From the NCBI GenBank assembly GCA_020633075.1, contig JACKEI010000001.1, positions 2,108,001 through 2,172,000 of the forward strand: 64,000 nucleotides of DNA, in the 5' to 3' direction. Every line of letters starts with the position of its first letter. Position 1 is the stretch's first letter. Origin of the DNA: Sandaracinaceae bacterium (GTDB lineage Bacteria; Myxococcota_A; Polyangia; Polyangiales; Houyiibacteriaceae). Both the position numbers and the translations under genes were made by a program. The notes under the pieces were generated by a model that was not told where the DNA came from, did no database searches, and saw only the letters and a list, made by a program, of their open reading frames with translations. Below, one piece after another: positions 45,630 to 54,236 of the stretch.

Positions 45630-48600
45630 CTATGGGGTGGGAGGCGTCACGGGGCACAGCGTGAGCACCTGTCCCGCGGTCACGCAGACGGGAGCGGCGC
45701 CGTTGTGCGTGCCCATGAGCTGCACGTACGCGTCCAAGGTGCCCATCACCTGAATGACGAGTGCGCGCTGGTTCATGAGGAAGCACGAGCCGTTGCCGTT
45801 GCAGCGTAGCCGCGCTCCAGAGGGCGCTGCGGGCGCTCCCATCGGCGGGTTCGCCCCGAAGGTCGCGATCTGCATGTTCACCGCGAGGTCCTCCTTGGTG
45901 TTCATGAAGGGCGGAATCATGTTGCAGATTGCGCTGCTGCCCGTGCAGCCGATCGTGCCGCTCACTTCGGTTCCGCGCAGCGTGCTGGTGAACTGCGCGA
46001 GCGCGCCGTTCACGTGATAGCCGCCGGACAGGTCGCCCGTAGCCGGAGCGCACATGTCACCCGCGCTGACGCCCGCGCTCACCACGAGGTCGACCACGAT
46101 GTTGGCGTTCAACGTGACGAAGGGGAAAGGCGAGTAGCTGACCGGGATGGTGATGCCGACCACGACGTTCAGGTCGGTGACCTGGAACGCGCCGTTGCCG
46201 GGCCCTGTGTTGCCCACGTTGGGTGCGTACCGCACCACCATGTGACCAGGCCCGAAGCGGTCCCGGCTGGTGTAGGTGGGGTGCAGCATGCGCGTGACGT
46301 TGGCGAGGCCCATGGGCGTGTTCTCCGTCTGGAGAATCGTCCCGTCGAGCGCGTAGCGGACATCGTAGCCAGCACAGCCTGCCGGCGTGCACATGATGCC
46401 GTTCCCGGTGTACCCCATGGGGCAGGCGCCGCAGGTGAAGCCTGTACCGGGGGCTGGGACGTCCGTGCAGGTCACCCCAGCGAAGCAGGGGTTGCCAGCA
46501 CAGCCATTGATGTCGGTGCAAGTGAAGCCGTCACCGGTGTAGCCCGCCGGACAAGCACCACAGGTGGCACCCACGCCCGGAGCCGGCACGTCGGTGCAAG
46601 TCACGCCCGCGAAGCAGGGGCTCGGCGAGCAGCCGTTCGTGTCCGTGCAGGTCACACCGTTACCGCTGTAGCCGTTCGGGCAGGAGCCGCAGGTGCGGGT
46701 CGTGCTCGGAGGCGGCTGATCGGTGCAGGTCACGCCGGGGAAGCAGGGCATGGTCATGCACGCGTCGAGGTTGGTGCAGGTCACACCGTTGCCCGTGTAC
46801 CCAGCAGGACACGCGCCGCAGGTGAAGCCTGTACCGGGTGCTGGCACATCGGTACACGTCACACCCGCGAAGCACGGGTTGCCCGCGCAGCCGTTGATGT
46901 CGGTGCAGGTCACGCCGTCACCCATGTAGCCCGCAGGGCAGGCGCCGCAGGTGCGCGTCGTGCTCGGAGGGGGTTGGTCGGTGCAGGTCACGCCCGCGAA
47001 GCAGGGCATGGTCATGCACGCGTCGAGGTTGGTGCAGGTCACACCGTTGCCCGTGTAGCCCGCAGGACAAGCGCCGCACGTGCGGCCCAAGCTCGGCGGA
47101 GCGTCGTCTGTGCAGGTCACGCCCGCGAAGCAGGGCATGGTCAAGCATGCGTCGATGTTGGTGCATGTGATGCCGTTGCCCGTGGTGCCGGCCGGGCAGG
47201 CACCGCAGGTGAAGCCCGTGTCGGGCGCCGGCACGTCGGAGCACGTCACGCCGGCGAAGCAGGGGTTCCCAGCGCAGCCGTCAATGTCCACGCAGTTGGG
47301 CGGCATGCCGCTCGTGCCCGCCGGGCACGCTGTACACGTGAAGCCAGTACCTGGTGCGGGTACGTCCACACAGGTCTGACCTGCCATGCAGGGGTTACCC
47401 GCACAGCCGTCCGTGTCGGTGCACGTCACGCCGTTCCCGCTGTAGCCCACGGGACACGCACCACACGTCCGACCCAGGCTCGGCGGCGGCAGGTCGGTGC
47501 AGGTCACGCCCGCGAAGCAGGGCATGGTCAAGCACGCGTCGATGTTGGTGCAGGTGATGCCGTTGCCTGTGGTCCCGGCGGGACAAGCGCCGCAGGTGAA
47601 CCCGGTGCCGGGCGCCGGGACGTCGGAGCACGCCACGCCGGCGAAGCAGGGGTTCCCAGCGCAGCCGTCGATGTCGGTGCACGTTGCGCCGTTGCCCATG
47701 TAGCCCGTCGGACAGGCGCCGCAGGTACGACCCGTGCTGGGCGGAGGTTGGTCGGTGCACGAAACGCCCGCGAAACAGGGCATGGTCAAGCACGCGTCGA
47801 TGTTGGTGCAGGACACGCCATTGCCCGAGGTGCCCGCCGGACAGGCGCCGCAGGTGAAGCCCGTGCCGGGCGCCGGCACGTCGGAGCACGTCACGCCGGC
47901 GAAGCACGGCATGCTCGCGCACCCGTCGATGTCCGTGCACGTCTCGCCGTCGCCCATGGTGCCCGCTGGGCACGCACCACAGGTGAAGCCCGTGTTGGGC
48001 GCCGGCACGTCGGAGCACGTCACGCCGACCGCGCACGGGTCGCCCGCGCATCCATCGATGTCCGTGCAAGTCTCGCCGTCTCCCTCGGTACCCGCAGGAC
48101 AGGCGCCGCAGGTGTATCCGGTGCCTGGGGCGGCGACGTCCGTGCAGACCACCATCGCCGCGCAGGGATCACCTGCGCAGCCGTCGATGTCTGCGCAGGT
48201 GACGCCGTCGCCTTCGGTGCCCGCAGGACAGGCACCGCAGGTGTAGCCCAGACTGGGTGCCGGATCGTCCGTGCAAAGCACCCCAGGCGCGCAGGGATTG
48301 ATGGCGCACGCGTCTGTGTCGGTGCAGCTCTCGACATCCGCACCCGAGAAGCCTGGAGCACAGTTGCAGACCAAGCCGGTGCCGACCACCGCAGGCTCGC
48401 ACACCGCATTCGCGGCGCACGCGGGAAAGCACTCGGTCTGAACGCAGGTCAGGCCGTCGCCGGAGTAGCCGTCGTTGCACTCGCAGTCGCCGTCGGCGGT
48501 GCCGTCATTGCGCGGGTTGCAGGTCGCGTCGGGGGAGCAGGCAGGGTCACAGGTCACGGGGAGACACTCGCCGCCTACAGGGAGAAAGCCGTCATCGCAG

Positions 48601-48917
48601 ACGCACTGGGCTGGTCCGCCAGACTGCTGAACGCAGCTGCTGTTGTTCTGACAGCGGCCACACAGCGTGTCGTCGGTGCAGGTGACGCCGTCGCCGGAGA
48701 AGCCATCGTTGCAGTCGCAGATCGCGCTGCCGCCGCTGACCAAGCACGTCGCATTGACGCTGCAGGTCGCGCAGATGGCGGGCCCCATGTCAACGCCCGT
48801 TCCTTGGTCCACGTCCGGGCCGAGGTCCACCGTGATGTGGGCGCCGTCTCCGCAACCGCCAATCGTGAAAACAGTCGCCAATATGGCTACTGCGCCTAAA
48901 TGTTTGAGTCTAAACAT
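45630..48917 (-). CDS. Large Cys-rich EGF/thrombospondin-like repeat lipoprotein
   Basis: ATG at 48917, nine bases after AAAGGG, gives 1095 residues. A signal peptide with lipobox (TIGGC-G) precedes three or four EGF-like units (about 50-200) such as SAICDCNDGFSGDGVTC. Fifteen consecutive 43-residue repeats follow, each with six Cys and ending GACPAGxxGNGxTC. A 250-residue non-repeat C-terminal region contains a beta-rich domain (VVGITIPVSYSPFPFV). The architecture resembles secreted adhesins or matrix proteins with disulfide-linked rods. A promoter lies upstream and a hairpin downstream, so it is a single-gene unit. No catalytic domain is visible. Confidence 0.85.
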   Translation of the reverse strand: MFRLKHLGAVAILATVFTIGGCGDGAHITVDLGPDVDQGTGVDMGPAICATCSVNATCLVSGGSAICDCNDGFSGDGVTCTDDTLCGRCQNNSSCVQQSGGPAQCVCDDGFLPVGGECLPVTCDPACSPDATCNPRNDGTADGDCECNDGYSGDGLTCVQTECFPACAANAVCEPAVVGTGLVCNCAPGFSGADVESCTDTDACAINPCAPGVLCTDDPAPSLGYTCGACPAGTEGDGVTCADIDGCAGDPCAAMVVCTDVAAPGTGYTCGACPAGTEGDGETCTDIDGCAGDPCAVGVTCSDVPAPNTGFTCGACPAGTMGDGETCTDIDGCASMPCFAGVTCSDVPAPGTGFTCGACPAGTSGNGVSCTNIDACLTMPCFAGVSCTDQPPPSTGRTCGACPTGYMGNGATCTDIDGCAGNPCFAGVACSDVPAPGTGFTCGACPAGTTGNGITCTNIDACLTMPCFAGVTCTDLPPPSLGRTCGACPVGYSGNGVTCTDTDGCAGNPCMAGQTCVDVPAPGTGFTCTACPAGTSGMPPNCVDIDGCAGNPCFAGVTCSDVPAPDTGFTCGACPAGTTGNGITCTNIDACLTMPCFAGVTCTDDAPPSLGRTCGACPAGYTGNGVTCTNLDACMTMPCFAGVTCTDQPPPSTTRTCGACPAGYMGDGVTCTDINGCAGNPCFAGVTCTDVPAPGTGFTCGACPAGYTGNGVTCTNLDACMTMPCFPGVTCTDQPPPSTTRTCGSCPNGYSGNGVTCTDTNGCSPSPCFAGVTCTDVPAPGVGATCGACPAGYTGDGFTCTDINGCAGNPCFAGVTCTDVPAPGTGFTCGACPMGYTGNGIMCTPAGCAGYDVRYALDGTILQTENTPMGLANVTRMLHPTYTSRDRFGPGHMVVRYAPNVGNTGPGNGAFQVTDLNVVVGITIPVSYSPFPFVTLNANIVVDLVVSAGVSAGDMCAPATGDLSGGYHVNGALAQFTSTLRGTEVSGTIGCTGSSAICNMIPPFMNTKEDLAVNMQIATFGANPPMGAPAAPSGARLRCNGNGSCFLMNQRALVIQVMGTLDAYVQLMGTHNGAAPVCVTAGQVLTLCPVTPPTP
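46389..48323 (-). repeat. Fifteen tandem 129-bp coding repeats
   Basis: Each unit encodes 43 residues with the frame (T/V)(D/N)xxxC...PC...C.D..PP..G.TCGACP.G..G...C. Two unit types are visible: one with GCAGNPC and VPAPGTGF, another with ACLTMPC and QPPPSTGR. Their order is mixed, with several neighbours nearly identical, which points to recombination between copies. They explain the long open frame on the other strand. Confidence 0.9.
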
Positions 48918-48980
48918 CGCCACACACCCTTTGTCGTGTCGTTACATGCGTTCCGAAGCGCTTTCCGCGCTCGTGCGTAA

Positions 48981-49009
48981 CGTATACCCGAGTGTGCCGA
49001 CGAATTGAA
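48981..49009 (-). promoter_or_regulatory. Possible promoter of the Cys-rich repeat gene
   Basis: On the minus strand TTCAAT (49009-49004) and TATACG (48986-48981) are 17 bases apart, and AAAGGG (48932-48927) precedes the ATG. The -35 is weak but spacing fits. Confidence 0.45.
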
Positions 49010-49087
49010 CAGTCGGAAAAATGTATGTTTGGCACTGAGTGCCGTCAAAGTGTTACTACGGCGGATAGTTCTCGCGCGGCTGTGCAA

Positions 49088-50290
49088 CTACCCCACTTTG
49101 CGGAGCGCACCGGCCAAATCTCGGATGAGATCGTCCGTCTCTTCGATGCCCACGGCGTAGCGAACCAGACTGTCGCGGATCCCGATGGCTTCGCGCTGCG
49201 CGGTGCTGAGCTCGAAGTAGCTCATAAGAGCTGGCTGCTCGATGAGACTCTCCACCCCTCCCAGGCTGGGCGCGATGCGTGGGATCTCACAGGCGTCGAT
49301 GAACGCGCTGGTTCCCTTCAGGTCGGAATGGAGGTCGAAGGTGACCACTCCCCCGAACCCCGTCATCAGGCGCTTGGCCACGTCGTGGTTCGCGTGCGAA
49401 GGCAGCCCGGCGTACCAGACCTGCCGGACCTGAGGCTGCTGCTCGAGCCACTGGGCCACGGCCAGCGCGCTCGCGTTCTGCTGGGCCACGCGGAGCGCCA
49501 GGGTCTTCATGCCGCGGTGGATCAGGTAGGCCGCGTGCGGGTCCAGGTTGGCGCCGAACACGTGGCGCTGATCGCGCACCAGCGACACCAGCGCTTCACT
49601 GCCGGCCACCACGCCGCCCAGCACGTCGTTGTGCCCCGCCAGGTACTTGGTCGCGGAGTGCACGACCAGGTCGATGCCGTACTCGCACGGGCGCAGGTTG
49701 ATCGGCGTGGCGAAGGTCGAGTCGATCATGGAGTAGATCTTCTGACGCTCCTTGCGGCGGGCGCGCACCAGCTCCGCGACGACCTCGAGGTCGGGGACGG
49801 TCTGGTACGGGTTGGTGGGCGCCTCCGAGATCACCAGGCGCGTCTCTGGGCGAATCGCCTCCGCCAGGGCCTTCACGTCGGCCGGAGGCACCAGCGTGCA
49901 CGTGACCCCGAACTTGCTGAGGAAGGTGGTGACGAACTGCCGCGTGCGGCGGTAGCAGTCTGCAAAGAGGATGACGTGCGAGCCATGCTCGACCAGCGAG
50001 AGGATCGTCAGCGTCACAGCGGCCATGCCGCTCGCGAACGCGGCCGCGTCCTCGACCCCCTCGAGCGCAGCGACCTTCTTCTCCACGAGGGCGACGGTGG
50101 GGTTCCCGTAGCGCCCATACTCCATGCGCTCGATGCGCCCTTCGAAGTAGTGGATGAGCTCCTCCGTGTTGGCGAAGGAGTAGGTGGCGGTCTGCGCGAT
50201 GGGAGCAGCCAGCGCATCGTAAGGATAAGAGCGCGGCTCACCGCCGTGAACCGCGGTGGTGAGAGGTGAGCGCTTGGTGGACTCGGACAT
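49088..50290 (-). CDS. Cys/Met-metabolism PLP enzyme (cystathionine gamma-synthase/lyase type)
   Basis: The 400-residue protein is a fold-type I trans-sulfuration enzyme. EYGRYGNPTVALVEKKVAAL, SGMAAVTLTILSLV and VVHSATKYLAGHND (Schiff-base Lys) are diagnostic, as is IAPSLGGVESLIEQPALMS near the end. Whether it is a gamma-synthase, a gamma-lyase or an O-acetylhomoserine enzyme cannot be read reliably from motifs. ATG at 50290 is used. It is downstream of nuoI but separated by a terminator-like hairpin, so it is probably independent. Confidence 0.9.
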   Translation of the reverse strand: MSESTKRSPLTTAVHGGEPRSYPYDALAAPIAQTATYSFANTEELIHYFEGRIERMEYGRYGNPTVALVEKKVAALEGVEDAAAFASGMAAVTLTILSLVEHGSHVILFADCYRRTRQFVTTFLSKFGVTCTLVPPADVKALAEAIRPETRLVISEAPTNPYQTVPDLEVVAELVRARRKERQKIYSMIDSTFATPINLRPCEYGIDLVVHSATKYLAGHNDVLGGVVAGSEALVSLVRDQRHVFGANLDPHAAYLIHRGMKTLALRVAQQNASALAVAQWLEQQPQVRQVWYAGLPSHANHDVAKRLMTGFGGVVTFDLHSDLKGTSAFIDACEIPRIAPSLGGVESLIEQPALMSYFELSTAQREAIGIRDSLVRYAVGIEETDDLIRDLAGALRKVG

Positions 50291-50371
50291 GATCGCGCGA
50301 GCCTAGCAGCGCGGCCTCGGTGAGGCACGTTGCCGGCTGCCGCGCTCGCGCCGCCCTGTAGAGCCAGACGC

Positions 50372-50407
50372 GAGAAGGCCCAGAGCGGTAGCGCCCTGGG
50401 CCGTCTC
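50372..50407 (-). terminator. Hairpin after nuoI
   Basis: GAGA plus GGCCCAG (50372-50383) pairs with CTGGGCC plus TCTC (50396-50407), interrupted by one mismatched base on each side. It lies 24 bases past the nuoI stop on the minus strand and likely ends the nuo operon. Confidence 0.65.
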
Positions 50408-50430
50408 TTCAGCGCATCGTGGCCTACTGC

Positions 50431-51024
50431 TCAGTGGCCGCGCTCGCGGTCCACGCCAGGGTGGCTCGGGTCGCCGGGCTCGTGGCGCGGGTTGGCGGTG
50501 AGGTAGCTCCCGTCACGACCGGGCAGCGAGAGCAGCGTCTCCTTGTCGTACAGGAAGTGGTCGCGCGAGGTGCTGGGCGGCATGTGCGCGCCGGTGTCCA
50601 TGCGGATGGCGTCGCAGGGGCAGGCCTCCACGCAGTAGCCGCAGAAGATGCAGCGCAGCTCGTCGATGACGAAGGTGACCGGGTAGCGCTCGTAGCCGTG
50701 ACGCGGGTCGCTCTCGTCGTACTCGCCGGCCTCGATGTGGATGCACTGCGCGGGACAGGCGGTGCTGCAGCACAGGCAGGCCACGCAGCGAGGGGAGCCG
50801 TCCGCGCGCTGCGTCAGGCGGTGGATGCCGCGGAAGCGCTCGGGGTACGCCTCGGTCTCCTCCGGGTACATGAGCGTCACGATCTCGCCGTCCTCGCGGC
50901 TGCTGAACGTGTTCTTGAAGAAGCGACCCATGGTGAGGCGCAAGCCGCTCGCGATGGCGGGGACGTACGCCTGGTCCGCGAGGGTGCGGGGGGGCTTGGT
51001 GAGGACCTTGACCGTAGCAGCCAT
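50431..51024 (-). CDS. nuoI: NADH-quinone oxidoreductase subunit I
   Basis: NuoI carries two [4Fe-4S] clusters (N6a and N6b) between the peripheral and membrane arms of complex I. Both motifs are complete: CVACLCCSTACPAQCIHIE and CIFCGYCVEACPCDAIRMD. RFRGIHRLTQRADGSPRCVAC is family-typical. It has 197 residues. The gene follows nuoH with 20 bases between and is the last of the operon; a hairpin follows. Confidence 0.96.
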   Translation of the reverse strand: MAATVKVLTKPPRTLADQAYVPAIASGLRLTMGRFFKNTFSSREDGEIVTLMYPEETEAYPERFRGIHRLTQRADGSPRCVACLCCSTACPAQCIHIEAGEYDESDPRHGYERYPVTFVIDELRCIFCGYCVEACPCDAIRMDTGAHMPPSTSRDHFLYDKETLLSLPGRDGSYLTANPRHEPGDPSHPGVDRERGH

Positions 51025-51044
51025 GATGAACTCCTTGCCGTGCG

Positions 51045-52613
51045 TCAGGACGCAGCGGGCTGAGCGCCAGCGGGGACGCGCGGGTCGCGCTTGAGCGCGG
51101 GGAGGAAGAAGAAGACGATGCTGCCGACGACCACGAAGGTGCCCGACCAGACGGCCATCTGCATGGCGCCTTCACCCAGGAGCACGACCACGCCGGTGAA
51201 CAGGATGTTGCCGAGCGCCGCGGGCAGGAGACCCTTCCAGCAGAGCTGCATCATCTGGTCGTAGCGGAAGCGGGGCAGCGACCAACGCGTGAGCAGCTGG
51301 AACCAGATGAGGGCGACGATCTTGGCGAGGAAGCCCACCACGCCGAGCGCCAGGACGCCCCAGTGCGCGAGCGCGATGCCGGTGGCGTCGATGCCCTCGA
51401 CGGCGCCGTTGTACTCCACGCCCATGACGAAGGAGGCGAGCTGCGCGTCCCAGACACCCGGGAAGTCGATGCCGTCGCGGTACACGAAGGGCAGGTCCCA
51501 GCCACCGAAGAAGATGACCGTCGCCACGGCGGCGAGCCCGACCACCTCGATGAACTCGCTCATGAAGAACATACCGAACTTCATGCCGGAGTACTCCGTC
51601 AGGTAGCCGCCCACGAGCTCCGACTCACCCTCGGGGAGGTCGAAGGGGATGCGCTTGGTCTCGCCGATGGCGGCCGTGAAGAACAGCACGAAGGCGATGG
51701 TGATGGGCAGCACGCAGATGCCCCACACGCCGTTGTCGTGCTGCCAGGTCGCCATCGCCTCGAGGCGCAGCGAGTCGTAGATCATGAAGCAGGGCACGAT
51801 GGTGAGGCCGAGGGCGACCTCGTAGCTGACCATCTGGCTGGCCGCGCGGATACCACCGATGAGCGAGTACTTGTTGTCCGACGCGTAGCCGCCGATGGCC
51901 GCGCCGATGATGCCCGTGCCGGCGATGGCGAACAGGAAGAGCACACCGACGTTGAGGTTGGCCACCTGCAGGGGGATGGCGGTGACGTCGCCCGTGACCA
52001 CGCCATTGCGAGGCACCACGGCGTCCCAATGCTCGAGGTAGAGCACGTCGCTGAACGGGATGACGGCGAAGACCGCGATGGCCGGCATGAGGGTGATGAT
52101 GGGCGCCAGCGAGTGCAGGAGCTTGTCCGCCTTGGGAGGAACGAAGTCCTCCTTGAAGATGAACTTGAGCGCGTCCGCGAGCGGGTGCAGCAGGCCCGCG
52201 AGGGAGATGTTGCCGCCGTTGTCGGCCAGCATGCCGTGGATCTTGGAGCCCACGTCGAGGATGCCACCCAGCACCAGCAGGCCCACGCCCGTGGCGGTCA
52301 GCTCCAGCGGCGACACCGGCAGCCAGCTGGCGTCATCGGCCGCCCACGCGAAGGCCAGCAGGAGCAGCAGGAGCGCGCCTACAGCGCCGCTGGCCGCCGC
52401 CGCGAGGCGCATGGGCAGCACCGAGGCACGGAAGGCGTCGGCGGCGCCCGCCGGCAGGCGAATACCAGCACGGTGGGGCCCGATGCGGTCTTGCATCATG
52501 GCGCTCTGGCGGCGCTCGGCCCACACCAGCATCGGCGCGAACGCGCCCACGGTGACCAGGAGGATGAAGAGGATCTTCAGCGCCGTGGTCAGCAGCAAGA
52601 GTCCAGTCGTCAT
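51045..52613 (-). CDS. nuoH: NADH-quinone oxidoreductase subunit H, extended
   Basis: NuoH forms the quinone-access channel of complex I. Family motifs are MLVWAERRQSAMMQDRIGP, GLLHPLADALKFIFKED, PFDLPEGESELVGGYLTEY and the polar loop with GETKRIPFD. At 522 residues it is much longer than the usual 320-350. About 88 extra residues (51-139) lie between RIGPHRAG and LLHPLADA, adding two hydrophobic segments (about 70-92 and 104-120). Otherwise eight transmembrane segments can be seen. It overlaps nuoG by 4 bases. The extra segment has no stop or frameshift, so it is a real part of the protein. Confidence 0.93.
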   Translation of the reverse strand: MTTGLLLLTTALKILFILLVTVGAFAPMLVWAERRQSAMMQDRIGPHRAGIRLPAGAADAFRASVLPMRLAAAASGAVGALLLLLLAFAWAADDASWLPVSPLELTATGVGLLVLGGILDVGSKIHGMLADNGGNISLAGLLHPLADALKFIFKEDFVPPKADKLLHSLAPIITLMPAIAVFAVIPFSDVLYLEHWDAVVPRNGVVTGDVTAIPLQVANLNVGVLFLFAIAGTGIIGAAIGGYASDNKYSLIGGIRAASQMVSYEVALGLTIVPCFMIYDSLRLEAMATWQHDNGVWGICVLPITIAFVLFFTAAIGETKRIPFDLPEGESELVGGYLTEYSGMKFGMFFMSEFIEVVGLAAVATVIFFGGWDLPFVYRDGIDFPGVWDAQLASFVMGVEYNGAVEGIDATGIALAHWGVLALGVVGFLAKIVALIWFQLLTRWSLPRFRYDQMMQLCWKGLLPAALGNILFTGVVVLLGEGAMQMAVWSGTFVVVGSIVFFFLPALKRDPRVPAGAQPAAS

Positions 52614-54223
52614 GCTCGTGCCTCCGCGCCACCGGCCGTGGCGCCCGCGCCGGCCGCAGCGGCCAGCTTGCTACGAATGTCTTGGAGCCCGCCCAAGCCG
52701 AGGTCATGCCCCAGCGCCTCGGCCAGCTTCGCGACGGTCTTCCAACCAGGCTCCACGCCGGGCTGCGAGGCCACCGCGCGCCGGAAGCCCTGGTGCGCAC
52801 CCTTGGCGTTGACGAAGGTGCCGTGGGTCTCGAAGACACTCGCCACGGGCAGCACCACGCTCGCCGTGGCGGGCAAGGCGCCCACGTGGCTGGTGAGGCT
52901 GACCACGGCGTCCAGCTTGGTCAGCGCCTCGAGCTCCGCGAGGGTCTCGAGAGAGGCCGCGCCCAGCGCGATGACCGCCTCCACCTCGCCGCCCAGGATG
53001 TCTTGCAGCAGGTCCTCGGTGGTCTCGTCCAGCGCCCCCCCCGCAGCGAGCCGCGCGCCCGCCGTGTTGGGGTTGGGGTCCGCGCTACGCAGGATGGCGT
53101 CCGCCACCCAGCCCTCGCGCTCCGCGTCGAGCTTGGCCAGGTACAGCTTGGTGGTGCCGAGCTTCTTGGCCAGCTGCGCCAGCGCGTAGTTGTCCTCGTT
53201 GCTGTGCTGAGCGCTGAGCACCACACCGATCTTGTTGGGCGTCACGGCCCCCAGCTGCGCCGCAGCGCGCGCAAAGGGCTCGTCGCCGAAGGCAGGCACG
53301 CGCGCGTCACCGCGGCCGACGGTGGCCGCCAGCACGCGGTCTTCGGTCTGGCGGCGGTACGTCATCATGCCGTCGTCGCACATCCAGAACTTGTTGACCG
53401 CCATGTTGTCCCGCGGGCGCAGCCGGTAGACCTTGCCGTAGCGGGGGTCGAAGTCCACGTGGGTGTTGCAGCCCGTGGCGCAGCCCGAGCACACGCCCTC
53501 TTGGCTCTTCAGGAACCAGACGCGCGCCTTGAAGCGGAAGTCCCTGCTGGTGAGGGCGCCCACCGGACACACGTGCTCGGTCATGAGCGTGTAGCGGTGG
53601 TCCAGCTCACGCCCCTGCGCGAGCGTGATCTCGTTGCGGTTGCCCCGCTCCCGCATGTCCAACACGTGGTCACCGGCCAGCTCGTCGCACACGCGGATGC
53701 AGCGCGTGCACATGATGCAGCGCTCCGCGTCGTACACGATGGTAGGACCAAAGCGCACGCCCTTGGGCTTGTGCACGGGCTCCGTGAGCTTGCGCTTGGC
53801 CGTGCTCTGGTGCTCGTAGTAGTAGTCCTGCAGCTTGCACTCACCCGCTTGGTCGCAGATGGGGCAGTCCACCGGGTGGTTCAGGAGCAGCAGCTCCTGC
53901 ACCGACGCCTGCGCGCGCTTGACCTCGTCGCTCTCGCTGCTGATGACCATGCCCTCGCCGGCCGTCTGCTGGCACGCAGGCGTGAGCTTGGGCTTGGTGT
54001 CGGGGACGTAGGCCTTCTTCTTCTCGTCCCACTTCACGATGGGCATCGCCATCTGGCGGCCGCTCTCGATGTGCACGAGGCACATGCGGCAGTTGGCGGC
54101 CACGCTGAGGCCGGGGTGCCAGCAGTAGTGCGGGATCTCGATACCGGCGCGCCACGCGGCCTGCATGATGGTCTCGCCGGCTTCGAAGGGGATCTCGCGC
54201 CCGTTCAGGGTAAACGTCGACAT
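52610..54223 (-). CDS. nuoG: NADH-quinone oxidoreductase subunit G (short form)
   Basis: NuoG holds the [2Fe-2S] cluster N1b and [4Fe-4S] clusters N4 and N5. The N-terminal ferredoxin domain (IPHYCWHPGLSVAANCRMC), the Cys/His segment DCPICDQAGECKLQDYYYEH and RCIMCTRCIRVC are intact. VCSGCATGCNTHVDF follows, as in the N7-type region. The molybdopterin-like C-terminal part is shortened, with 537 residues in all against over 700 in some bacteria. Thirteen bases after nuoD. Confidence 0.95.
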   Translation of the reverse strand: MSTFTLNGREIPFEAGETIMQAAWRAGIEIPHYCWHPGLSVAANCRMCLVHIESGRQMAMPIVKWDEKKKAYVPDTKPKLTPACQQTAGEGMVISSESDEVKRAQASVQELLLLNHPVDCPICDQAGECKLQDYYYEHQSTAKRKLTEPVHKPKGVRFGPTIVYDAERCIMCTRCIRVCDELAGDHVLDMRERGNRNEITLAQGRELDHRYTLMTEHVCPVGALTSRDFRFKARVWFLKSQEGVCSGCATGCNTHVDFDPRYGKVYRLRPRDNMAVNKFWMCDDGMMTYRRQTEDRVLAATVGRGDARVPAFGDEPFARAAAQLGAVTPNKIGVVLSAQHSNEDNYALAQLAKKLGTTKLYLAKLDAEREGWVADAILRSADPNPNTAGARLAAGGALDETTEDLLQDILGGEVEAVIALGAASLETLAELEALTKLDAVVSLTSHVGALPATASVVLPVASVFETHGTFVNAKGAHQGFRRAVASQPGVEPGWKTVAKLAEALGHDLGLGGLQDIRSKLAAAAGAGATAGGAEARA

Positions 54224-54236
54224 AGCTAAATAGACC

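Noticed and set aside
46389..48323. CRISPR-like array
   Set aside because: The units are 129 bp, in frame, and have no short repeat/unique spacer pattern. They are protein-coding.
46014..48899. A 961-residue open frame on the plus strand, antisense to the Cys-rich protein
   Set aside because: It mirrors the 129-bp repeats of the minus-strand gene, has no signal or domain and a biased Arg/Ala/His composition. The minus frame has a signal peptide, regular Cys pattern and a ribosome site.
49025..49045. Sigma-54 promoter (TGGCAC) near the start of the repeat protein gene
   Set aside because: The second element (TTGC at 5 bases) is missing; the sequence GGCACTGAGTGCC is a small palindrome instead.
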